In this document: piece after piece, positions 1 to 5,389 of the stretch
Position numbering within the stretch: position 1 is the stretch's first letter
Layout of the letters: the number at the start of each line of letters is the position of its first letter
Source: Paracoccaceae bacterium
GTDB taxonomy: Bacteria > Pseudomonadota > Alphaproteobacteria > Rhodobacterales > Rhodobacteraceae
Length of the DNA stretch: 9,956 nt
Direction: 5' to 3'
Assembly: GCA_007121055.1 (NCBI GenBank)
Contig: SKMM01000219.1
Coordinates: 1 to 9,956 of the forward strand
Notes under the pieces: model-generated
The model's database searches: none
What the model was told of the DNA's origin: nothing
Seen by the model: only the letters and a program-made list of their open reading frames with translations
Program-made: the position numbers and the translations under genes

Positions 1-1407
1 CTGATGGCGCACCAGATTACGCTTGCGCTGGCCCGCGCGCACCGTCGGGTGGCGCCGGGGCGGTCGACCCAAGCCACGGGCCGCCTGCAGGCCAAGGTGC
101 TGGCGGCGCTGGATTATGCCCCCACCCGGGCCCAGACCCGGGCGGTGGAGGAGATTGCCGCGGACATGGCCCGGCCGGCGCGCATGAACCGGCTGCTGCA
201 GGGCGACGTGGGCTCGGGCAAGACGCTGGTGGCGCTGATGGCGCTGCTGGTGGCGGTGGAGGCGGGCGGGCAGGGGGTGCTTATGGCCCCGACCGAGATC
301 CTCGCCCGGCAGCATCTGGAGAACCTCGCGCCGCTCGCGGCCACGGCGGGCGTGCGGCTGGAGGTGCTGACCGGCCGCGACAAGGGGGCCGAGCGCGTGG
401 CGAAGCTGGCAGGCTTGGCCAATGGCGAGATCAGCATCCTCGTCGGCACCCATGCGGTGTTCCAGCGTGACGTGGAATTTGCCGATCTGCGGCTCGCGAT
501 CATCGACGAACAGCACCGCTTCGGCGTGGCCCAGCGCCTGGCCCTGGCGGAAAAGGGCCGCGCCGATGTGCTGGTGATGACCGCCACGCCCATCCCCCGC
601 AGCCTGTCGCTGGCGCAGTACGGCGACATGGACCTGTCTGTGCTGGACGAAAAGCCCCCCGGCCGGACGCCGGTGACCACGGCCCTGGTCTCGGCCGAGC
701 GGCTGGAGGAGGTCGTCGACCACCTGCGCCGGGCCGTGGCCGAGGGCCGGCAGGCCTATTGGGTCTGCCCGCTGGTCGAGGAATCCGAGGCCGTGGACCT
801 GACCGCCGCCGAGGACCGCTTCCGTGCCCTGCGTGCGACATTCGGTGAAGGGGTCTGCGGGCTGGTGCATGGCCAGATGCCGCCCGCCGAGAAGGACGCC
901 GCGATGGCCGACTTCCACTCCGGCCGGACGCGGGTGCTGGTGGCCACCACCGTGATCGAGGTGGGGGTGAATGTGCCCAACGCCTCGATCATGGTGGTGG
1001 AGCGGGCCGAGATCTTTGGCCTAGCGCAGCTGCATCAGCTGCGCGGCCGGGTCGGGCGGGGCGCGGCCCAGTCCACCTGCCTGCTGATGTACCAGCCCCC
1101 CCTGACCGAGGGCGCGCGGCGCCGCCTGACCGTGTTGCGCGACAGCGACGACGGGTTCCGCATCGCCGAGGAGGATCTGGCGCTGCGCGGGGCGGGCGAC
1201 CTGCTGGGCACCGCGCAGTCGGGTCTGCCGCGCTTCCGCGTGGCGGACCTCGAGCGGCAGGCCGGGCTGATGGCGCTGGCACAGTCGGATGCGCGCAAGC
1301 TGCTGGCGGACGATCCGGAGCTGACGGGGCCGCGCGGGCAGGCGGCGCGGACACTGCTGTGGCTGATGGAACAGGACAAGGCGATCCGGCTGCTTGGAGT
1401 AGGATGA
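1..1407 (+). CDS. recG: ATP-dependent DNA helicase RecG (C-terminal part, 5' end outside window)
   Basis: RecG remodels stalled replication forks and Holliday junctions by ATP-driven reversal and branch migration. The frame is open from base 1, so the gene starts upstream. About 468 codons are present against roughly 690 in the family, so most of the N-terminal wedge (OB-fold) domain is missing from view. Counting from the ATG at base 4, Walker A GDVGSGKT is at about residues 67-74, motif Ia APTEILA at 101, the Walker B DEQHRFG (RecG uses DEQH) at 174, motif III TATPIPRS at 199, and motif V (LVATTVIEVGVNVP) and motif VI (QLHQLRGRVGRG) lie in the second RecA-like lobe. The C-terminal EEDLALRGAGDLLGTAQSG stretch corresponds to the RecG-specific TRG region that couples ATP use to translocation. 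The stop is TGA at 1405. No frameshift or missing motif is seen. The identification is firm; the true start cannot be placed here. Confidence 0.97.
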   Translation: MMAHQITLALARAHRRVAPGRSTQATGRLQAKVLAALDYAPTRAQTRAVEEIAADMARPARMNRLLQGDVGSGKTLVALMALLVAVEAGGQGVLMAPTEILARQHLENLAPLAATAGVRLEVLTGRDKGAERVAKLAGLANGEISILVGTHAVFQRDVEFADLRLAIIDEQHRFGVAQRLALAEKGRADVLVMTATPIPRSLSLAQYGDMDLSVLDEKPPGRTPVTTALVSAERLEEVVDHLRRAVAEGRQAYWVCPLVEESEAVDLTAAEDRFRALRATFGEGVCGLVHGQMPPAEKDAAMADFHSGRTRVLVATTVIEVGVNVPNASIMVVERAEIFGLAQLHQLRGRVGRGAAQSTCLLMYQPPLTEGARRRLTVLRDSDDGFRIAEEDLALRGAGDLLGTAQSGLPRFRVADLERQAGLMALAQSDARKLLADDPELTGPRGQAARTLLWLMEQDKAIRLLGVG

Positions 1408-1416
1408 CCCCTGTTT

Positions 1417-1431
1417 GTTCACTTTTTATTC
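1417..1431 (+). promoter_or_regulatory. Putative LexA (SOS) operator, box A
   Basis: GTTC-N7-ATTC with a T-rich spacer matches the alphaproteobacterial LexA consensus GTTC-N7-GTTC at seven of eight core positions. It lies 10 bases past the recG stop and ends directly against a TTGACT -35-like hexamer. The pattern is seen in the sequence; LexA binding is inference. A single 7/8 match in AT-rich intergenic DNA can arise by chance, so the pairing with box B is what makes it notable. Confidence 0.45.
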
Positions 1432-1460
1432 TTGACTGCGATCGGCAGAAATGAGAACAA
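1432..1460 (+). promoter_or_regulatory. Candidate promoter for the 39-codon ORF
   Basis: TTGACT at 1432-1437 is a 5/6 match to the sigma-70 -35 element. At 17-bp spacing the -10 position falls on GAACAA (1455-1460), a poor match to TATAAT, as is common in this group. The -35 is convincing and the -10 is not. The local DNA is clearly AT-richer than its surroundings. Box A abuts the -35 and box B covers the presumed -10, an arrangement expected for a repressor-controlled promoter. Confidence 0.4.
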
Positions 1461-1469
1461 AGAGTTAAC
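1455..1469 (-). promoter_or_regulatory. Putative LexA (SOS) operator, box B
   Basis: On the + strand this reads GAAC-N7-TAAC, which on the - strand is GTTA-N7-GTTC, again seven of eight core bases of the alphaproteobacterial LexA site. It lies over the presumed -10 region of the promoter, 22 bases before the ATG of the small ORF. TTTGTTC (1414-1420) and GAACAAA (1455-1461) in the two boxes also form a 7-bp inverted repeat. Binding by LexA is inferred only. Confidence 0.45.
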
Positions 1470-1491
1470 AGAGCAACGGAGGGATGCCGCC

Positions 1492-1611
1492 ATGATCGAG
1501 TTCAGGGACCGTCTGCGCCGCTGTGCGCCCACGCTGGCTCAGGACGCCGCCTGTGTCGCGGCGCTGGCCGTGATGCTGATGGTGGGGTTGCATCTTCCGG
1601 TCCTGCTCTGA
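1492..1611 (+). CDS. Small single-span membrane peptide (39 aa), unknown function, possibly SOS-regulated
   Basis: This is a 39-codon ORF from ATG 1492 to TGA 1609. GGAGGG at 1478-1483 is a near-ideal Shine-Dalgarno sequence 8 bases before the start. The peptide begins with a basic head (MIEFRDRLRRCAP), which predicts a cytoplasmic N terminus. A short polar stretch (TLAQDAAC) follows, then a hydrophobic run over residues 21-39 (VAALAVMLMVG ... LPVLL) long enough for one membrane helix that runs to the very end. A strong terminator follows 58 bases later, so the gene looks monocistronic. I do not recognise a named family. Length, topology and the upstream LexA-like boxes recall SidA, the 29-aa SOS-induced inner-membrane division inhibitor of Caulobacter, but sequence homology to SidA is not claimed. 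The alternative is a chance ORF; the RBS, promoter and terminator argue against that. Confidence 0.6.
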   Translation: MIEFRDRLRRCAPTLAQDAACVAALAVMLMVGLHLPVLL

Positions 1612-1633
1612 GAGCACCGCCTTGACTTGCCCC

Positions 1634-1663
1634 GCGTCGGGGTCCGCTGTCCCGGCCCGACGC
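1634..1663 (+). repeat. Inverted repeat in the 3' region of the small ORF
   Basis: GCGTCGGG (1634-1641) and CCCGACGC (1656-1663) are perfect 8-bp complements around a 14-base loop. There is no T-run after it, so it is not an intrinsic terminator by itself. It may be a 3'-UTR stabilising stem just ahead of the real terminator, or chance in GC-rich DNA. Confidence 0.35.
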
Positions 1664-1669
1664 TCCTCT

Positions 1670-1697
1670 GCCGCCCCGTGCCCGGGGCGGCCTTTTT
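1670..1697 (+). terminator. Rho-independent terminator after the small ORF
   Basis: GCCGCCCC (1670-1677) pairs perfectly with GGGGCGGC (1684-1691) around a 6-base loop and is followed after one C by five T (1693-1697). This is a textbook + strand intrinsic terminator. It ends the small-ORF transcript just before the 3' end of the convergent NifU-like gene at 1700. The opposite strand has no T-run, so it is not clearly bidirectional. Confidence 0.85.
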
Positions 1698-1699
1698 CG

Positions 1700-2149
1700 T
1701 CAGGCGCAGGCCGAGGCTTCGGCGGCGGCCATGGCCTCCACCGCGGCCTCGAAGGCGAGCAGGATCGAGGCGTGCCGGTTCTTGTAGTCGCGGGCCGGCA
1801 CCAGCACCTCCAGCGCCTCGAACGGCGCGGCGGGCGGGGCGCCGTCCTCCTTGAGCATGGCGCGGAGTTGGGTGAGGGCGGTTTCGAGGTCGGCCCGGCT
1901 GCGGCCCATCGCCTGGGCCCCCAACACCGCGGCCGAGGCCTGGCCCAGCGCGCAGGCCTTCACCTCCTGCCCGAAGCGCGTGATGTGACCGTCGGTCACG
2001 TCGAGGTCCACCGTCACGGTGGAGCCACACAGCGGCGACCGGCGGCGCGCGCTGGCCATGGGCGCCTCCAGCCGGCCAGTGTGCGGGATATCGGCCGCCA
2101 GCGCCAGGATGCGCCCGGAATAGAGCTTGATCATGTCGCTGTCGGGCAT
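1700..2149 (-). CDS. NifU/IscU-like iron-sulfur cluster assembly scaffold protein
   Basis: This 149-aa cytoplasmic protein has the IscU/SufU/NifU-N fold signature and is expected to hold nascent Fe-S clusters or take part in their transfer. The start is ATG at 2149, behind a GGGGGGAAA ribosome site; longer frames upstream would run through the promoter region. Conserved landmarks are MIKLYSGRILALA (residues 6-18), LCGSTV with Cys41 (first ligand), KACALGQASAAV with Cys66 (second ligand), and DYKNRHASIL at 121-130. At that last site IscU/SufU proteins carry a third cysteine (IscU HCSIL); here it is His126-Ala127-Ser128, so the third Cys is absent. The Asp after the first Cys (CGD in IscU) is Ser43. 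A lone Cys148 sits near the C terminus. The gene is divergent from hisI and not in an isc or suf operon. Family membership is firm; a real scaffold role is less certain because of the missing ligand. Confidence 0.88.
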   Translation of the reverse strand: MPDSDMIKLYSGRILALAADIPHTGRLEAPMASARRRSPLCGSTVTVDLDVTDGHITRFGQEVKACALGQASAAVLGAQAMGRSRADLETALTQLRAMLKEDGAPPAAPFEALEVLVPARDYKNRHASILLAFEAAVEAMAAAEASACA

Positions 2150-2175
2150 GGCTTTCCCCCCTCGCCGGTCCGCGA

Positions 2176-2203
2176 TAGATAACCCGGCGACCCGATTTTG
2201 CAA
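2176..2203 (-). promoter_or_regulatory. Candidate promoter of the NifU-like gene
   Basis: On the - strand TTGCAA (2198-2203) and TATCTA (2176-2181) are separated by 16 bp, leaving a leader of about 20 bases before the ATG at 2149. Both hexamers are partial sigma-70 matches. The 64-base divergent gap must also hold the hisI promoter, for which I see no clearer candidate. Confidence 0.38.
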
Positions 2204-2213
2204 AGGCGCGCCC

Positions 2214-2573
2214 ATGCCCTTCGACCCTGCCACACTGCGCTATGACGCCCGCGGCCTGATCCCGGCGGTCGCCCAGGACCACCGGACGGGCGAGGTGCTG
2301 ATGGTGGCCTGGATGAATGCCGAGGCCGTGGGGCGGACGCTGGCGACGGGCCGGGTGACCTACTGGTCGCGGTCGCGCGCGGCGTTCTGGGTCAAGGGCG
2401 AAAGCTCGGGGAACGTGCAGCGGCTGGTGGAGTTGCGGCTGGACTGCGATCGCGACTGCCTGCTTTTGCTGGTGGACCAGACGGGGCCCGCCTGCCACAC
2501 GAACCGCCGCACGTGCTTCTATGTCGCCGTACGGGACGGGGCCGAGGTGGAAATCCTCAGCCCGGAAGCGTGA
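2214..2573 (+). CDS. hisI: Phosphoribosyl-AMP cyclohydrolase
   Basis: HisI opens the adenine ring of phosphoribosyl-AMP in the third step of histidine biosynthesis. The protein is 119 aa, the size of a stand-alone HisI without the HisE (pyrophosphohydrolase) domain found fused in enterobacteria. The start ATG 2214 (MPFDPATLRYD) fits the family; an in-frame ATG at 2127 would overlap the divergent NifU-like gene. Visible signatures are LIPAVAQD near the N terminus, VAWMNAEA, the TYWSRSR...WVKGESSGN active-site segment, the DCDRDC cluster (three aspartates that bind Mg2+ plus the first Zn cysteine), and CHTNRRTCF, which supplies the remaining Zn-binding cysteines. The ribosome site is weak (AAAGG at about 2203). 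The last 17 bases overlap the 3' end of convergent gluQ. No other his genes are present. Confidence 0.96.
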   Translation: MPFDPATLRYDARGLIPAVAQDHRTGEVLMVAWMNAEAVGRTLATGRVTYWSRSRAAFWVKGESSGNVQRLVELRLDCDRDCLLLLVDQTGPACHTNRRTCFYVAVRDGAEVEILSPEA

Positions 2574-3381
2574 TCCCCACGAGGGCCGCGACCTCGGTGG
2601 GGCTGGCACCGTCCGCGCGAAAGCGGCGGATGGCGCGGGCATCGTCGCGCTTGGCCAGGCGGCGCCCCAGGTCGTCTCGGATAAGTCTGTGATGGTGGTA
2701 GCTTGGGGCGGAGAGCTCCAGCAGTGCCTGAAGAAGGCGGTGCAGCGGTGTGACCTCGAACAGGTCCACCCCACGAACCACTTCGGTGATGCCCTGCGCC
2801 GCGTCGTCCACCACCACCGCAATGTGGTAGGACGTGCCGATATCGCGCCGTGCCAGCACCACGTCCCCGAGGGCAGAGGCGTCGGCCACATGCTGGCCCG
2901 GGTAAAGAGGGCCGGTTTCGGTGAACTGCAGCGGTCCCGCCAGGGCTTGGGCGCGGGCGATGTCGAGCCGGATGGCGTCGCCGGGGCCGGCCGCGGCCAT
3001 GGGGCGGCCGCGGCAGGTGCCGGGATAGATGTCGGAGGCGACGCCTTCCTGCGGGGCGGAGAGGGCCGCGCGGATCTCGGCGCGGGTGCAGCGGCAGGGG
3101 TAACAGGCACCCAGCGCGATCAGGCGCGCGAGCGCAGCGGCATAGGCCTCCATGCGGTCGGATTGGCGCAGGACGGGTTCAGGCCAGCGCAGGCCGAGCC
3201 AGCGCAAGTCCTCGAAGATCGCGGTCTCGAACTCGGGGCGGCAGCGGGGGCGGTCGATGTCCTCGATCCGCAAGAGGCACACGCCGGGGCGGGACCACGC
3301 GGTGAGCGCCGAGAAGGCGTGGCCGAGGTGCAGGAGCCCTGTGGGCGAGGGGGCGAAACGGGTGACGGGCTCAGGCAGCAT
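2557..3381 (-). CDS. gluQ: Glutamyl-Q tRNA(Asp) synthetase
   Basis: GluQ (YadB) is a truncated glutamyl-tRNA synthetase paralogue that joins glutamate to the queuosine base at position 34 of tRNA-Asp. From ATG 3381 it has 274 aa, and it lacks the anticodon-binding domain, as expected. Counting from that start, FAPSPTGLLHLGH (residues 9-21) holds the HIGH motif as HLGH. LRIEDIDRPR follows at 37-46. The zinc site Cys-x-Cys...Tyr-x3-Cys is at Cys96, Cys98, Tyr119 and Cys123, and the degenerate KMSKS equivalent is RLAKRD at 241-246. A GTG at 3393 would add four residues; neither start has a strong ribosome site and both lie inside the end of trmFO, so translation is probably coupled to trmFO. The stop overlaps hisI by 17 bases. 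Implied substrate: queuosine-containing tRNA-Asp, so the host should make or salvage queuosine. Confidence 0.95.
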   Translation of the reverse strand: MLPEPVTRFAPSPTGLLHLGHAFSALTAWSRPGVCLLRIEDIDRPRCRPEFETAIFEDLRWLGLRWPEPVLRQSDRMEAYAAALARLIALGACYPCRCTRAEIRAALSAPQEGVASDIYPGTCRGRPMAAAGPGDAIRLDIARAQALAGPLQFTETGPLYPGQHVADASALGDVVLARRDIGTSYHIAVVVDDAAQGITEVVRGVDLFEVTPLHRLLQALLELSAPSYHHHRLIRDDLGRRLAKRDDARAIRRFRADGASPTEVAALVGITLPG

Positions 3382-4720
3382 CCCGGGTTGCACCCAGCCA
3401 GTCCTGGAATGCGGCCTTGGCCCGGTCGGTATAGGCCAGATACCGGTCGCGCCGGCCCCGCCGCCCGCCGCGGGCGTCGATGGGTGGGAAGAGGCCGAAG
3501 TTCACGTTCATCGGCTGGAATGTTCTGGCGTCCGCGCCGCCGGTGATGTGGGCGATCAGGGCGCCCATGGCGGTCTCGGGCGGGGGCGCCTCGGCGTGGT
3601 GCCCGAGGATCTCGGCCGCGGCCATCCGGCCCGCCACGAGGCCCATGGCTGCGGATTCCACATAGCCCTCCACCCCGGTGATCTGCCCGGCAAAGCGGAT
3701 GTTGGGGCGCGAGCGCAGGCGCATCTGGCCGTCCAGCAGCGTGGGGGAGTTCAGGAAGGTGTTGCGGTGGATGCCCCCCAGCCGCGCGAAACGCGCCTCC
3801 TCCAGCCCGGGGATCATCCGGAAAACAGAGGTTTGCGCGCCATACTTCATCTTGGTCTGAAAGCCCACGATATTGTAAAGCGTGCCCAGCGCGTTGTCGC
3901 GGCGCAGTTGCACCACGGCGTGGGGTTTGACCTGCGGTGCATGCGGGTTGGTCAGGCCCACGGGCTTCATCGGGCCGTGGCGCAGGGTCTCGCGGCCGCG
4001 TTCGGCCATGACCTCGATGGGCAGGCAGCCGTCGAAGTAACCGGCGGTCTCGCCCGGCTTGAACTCGGTCTTGTCCGCGGCGAGCAGGGCGTCGATGAAG
4101 GCCTCGTACTGGTCGCGGTCCATGGGGCAGTTGAGATAGGCGGTGCGCTCGGCCTCGGTTTCGCCCTTGTCATAGCGCGACTGGAACCAGGCCTTGGACA
4201 GGTCGATGGAGTCGAAATGCACGATCGGGGCGATGGCGTCGAAGAAGGCCAGCGCCTCGGCCCCGGTTTCGGCCGCGATGGCCTCGGCCAGCGCGCCGGA
4301 GGTCAGGGGACCGGTGGCGATGATCCACTGGCCGGTGTCGGGCAGGGCGGTGATTTCGCCTTCCTGCACGGTGATGTTGGGATGGGCGCGCAGGCGGGCG
4401 GTGACGGCCTCGGCGAAGGGGTCGCGGTCCACGGCCAGCGCCCCGCCGGCGGGCAGGCGATGGGCGTCGGCCATGGCAATGATCAGCCCGCCGGCCGCAC
4501 GCATCTCCCAATGCAAGAGGCCGACGGCATTGCGTTCATGGTCGTCCGAGCGGAAGGAGTTGGAGCACACCATCTCGGCCAGATGGCCGGTGCGGTGGGC
4601 GAAGGTACCCACGGTTGGGCGCATCTCGTGCAGGATGACGGGGATTCCGGCCTCGGCGGCCTGCCAAGCGGCCTCGGAGCCCGCCATGCCGCCGCCGACG
4701 ATGTGGAGTGTCTGGGTCAT
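3371..4720 (-). CDS. trmFO: Methylenetetrahydrofolate--tRNA-(uracil-5-)-methyltransferase TrmFO
   Basis: TrmFO makes 5-methyluridine at position 54 in the T-loop of tRNAs, using methylene-tetrahydrofolate as carbon source and FADH2/NAD(P)H as reductant, in contrast to SAM-dependent TrmA. The protein has 449 aa, the normal size. The N-terminal FAD-binding fold shows IVGGGMAGSEAAW (residues 7-19), and the HEMRP segment follows at 31-35. The two cysteines that correspond to the catalytic and redox pair are Cys52 in MVCSNSFRSD and Cys232 in FDGCLPIEVMAERG. Further family blocks are VGLTNP and YNIVGFQTKMKYG in the middle, and GQITGVEGYVESAAMGLVAG near the C terminus, which closes the FAD site. The start is ATG 4720 (MTQTLHIVGGG) with only a weak ribosome site. 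Its 3' end overlaps gluQ, so the two tRNA-modification enzymes form an operon. It is preceded by the doxX terminator and therefore needs its own promoter, which I could not define. Confidence 0.97.
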   Translation of the reverse strand: MTQTLHIVGGGMAGSEAAWQAAEAGIPVILHEMRPTVGTFAHRTGHLAEMVCSNSFRSDDHERNAVGLLHWEMRAAGGLIIAMADAHRLPAGGALAVDRDPFAEAVTARLRAHPNITVQEGEITALPDTGQWIIATGPLTSGALAEAIAAETGAEALAFFDAIAPIVHFDSIDLSKAWFQSRYDKGETEAERTAYLNCPMDRDQYEAFIDALLAADKTEFKPGETAGYFDGCLPIEVMAERGRETLRHGPMKPVGLTNPHAPQVKPHAVVQLRRDNALGTLYNIVGFQTKMKYGAQTSVFRMIPGLEEARFARLGGIHRNTFLNSPTLLDGQMRLRSRPNIRFAGQITGVEGYVESAAMGLVAGRMAAAEILGHHAEAPPPETAMGALIAHITGGADARTFQPMNVNFGLFPPIDARGGRRGRRDRYLAYTDRAKAAFQDWLGATRDAA

Positions 4721-4752
4721 GCCCGCGATCTAGCCGCGCCCGGGCGCAAAGG

Positions 4753-4777
4753 AAAGGGGCGGCCGGGTGGCCGCCCC
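4753..4777 (-). terminator. Hairpin terminator after doxX
   Basis: GGGGCGGCC (4756-4764) and GGCCGCCCC (4769-4777) form a perfect 9-bp stem with a 4-base loop. On the - strand the stem is followed by TTTCCTTT, a broken T-run, which points to termination of the leftward doxX transcript. It lies between doxX and trmFO and separates the two units. Confidence 0.72.
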
Positions 4778-4787
4778 CCTTCCCGTG

Positions 4788-5198
4788 TCAGGCCGGCAGC
4801 GGATTGGCGCGACCAAGCTTGGCGTCCACCGACAGCGCGCCCGGTCCGGCAATGGCCAGCGCGATGTAGCCGCCCGCCAGCGCGAGGTTCTTCAGAAGCT
4901 GCGTCGTCTGCATCTGGTCGGTCAGGTCGAAGTGATAGAGGAGGCCCGACGCCACGCAGAACGCGCCCAGCGCCAGCGCCACGATGCGGGTCTGCAGGCC
5001 GGCGATCAGCGCGACGCCTGCCAGGATCTCGAACAGGACCACCGGCCAGGCGAGGAAGGCCGGGATGCCGCCCGTCGCCATGAAGGCGCCGAAGCCCGCG
5101 ACGTCGCCGAGCTTGCCCAGCCCGGCCATGAGGAACAGCAGGCCTAGCAGGATGCGGGCCACAAGCAGGGAGGTGTGGGTGAGGGCGGTGTTGGTCAT
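4788..5198 (-). CDS. DoxX family membrane protein
   Basis: This 136-aa inner-membrane protein has four predicted helices at about residues 10-27, 48-67, 71-88 and 102-118, the standard DoxX/DoxD architecture. Family features seen are the first-helix pattern ARILLGLLFLMAGLGKL, FEILAG with an acidic residue inside the second helix, and LLKNLALAGGYIAL at the start of the fourth. DoxX relatives are linked to thiosulfate:quinone oxidation in archaea and to membrane redox stress systems in bacteria, but most bacterial copies have no proven reaction, so no substrate is assigned. The start ATG 5198 has an AGGAGT ribosome site 6 bases upstream. The gene appears monocistronic: a weak promoter candidate lies upstream and a hairpin terminator lies just past the stop. 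Confidence 0.92.
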   Translation of the reverse strand: MTNTALTHTSLLVARILLGLLFLMAGLGKLGDVAGFGAFMATGGIPAFLAWPVVLFEILAGVALIAGLQTRIVALALGAFCVASGLLYHFDLTDQMQTTQLLKNLALAGGYIALAIAGPGALSVDAKLGRANPLPA

Positions 5199-5235
5199 CG
5201 GAAAACTCCTGGGATGCGATCAGCGTGTGTTCGCG

Positions 5236-5264
5236 GAGCTAGGGTTCGGCGCCGGGTGCAGCAA
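5236..5264 (-). promoter_or_regulatory. Weak candidate promoter of doxX
   Basis: On the - strand TTGCTG (5259-5264) and TAGCTC (5236-5241) are 17 bp apart, about 37 bases before the doxX start. The spacing is ideal but the -10 match is poor. It is offered only because doxX otherwise follows a 190-base non-coding gap after gyrA. Confidence 0.28.
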
Positions 5265-5306
5265 TCCGCCACGCCCGCACCCCATCCCTGCGCCCCTGCA
5301 CATCCC

Positions 5307-5349
5307 GGGCGCGATGCCGTCACCGGCCGGACCGGCGAAGCCCGCGCCC
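5307..5349 (-). repeat. GC-rich inverted repeat downstream of gyrA
   Basis: GGGCGCG (5307-5313) and CGCGCCC (5343-5349) are perfect 7-bp complements enclosing a further self-complementary CCGG-rich segment. It lies 40-80 bases past the gyrA stop and could act in transcript 3'-end formation or stability. There is no T-run, so it is not a standard intrinsic terminator. The rest of the 5199-5389 gap holds no gene that I can support. Confidence 0.25.
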
Positions 5350-5389
5350 CGGGCCCAAGCGGTGGGGGCGGCCGCGCAGGCTGGTGGTC

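Noticed and set aside
174..183. Possible internal start or rearrangement near the beginning of recG
   Set aside because: The frame is open from base 1 and family sequence continues across it; the missing N terminus is explained by the window edge.
501..521. DEQH instead of DEAH in the RecG Walker B motif
   Set aside because: DEQHRFG is the normal RecG form, not a mutation.
1539..3110. Long open frame on the - strand spanning the NifU-like, hisI and gluQ genes
   Set aside because: High GC makes antisense and off-frame stretches stop-free. The translation is Pro/Arg/Ala-rich without family motifs, and three well-recognised genes occupy the region in other frames.
3152..5083. Very long + strand open frame opposite trmFO and doxX
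   Set aside because: Its translation is a Gly/His/Gln/Ala-rich shadow of trmFO read antisense, with no start signal or recognisable domain.
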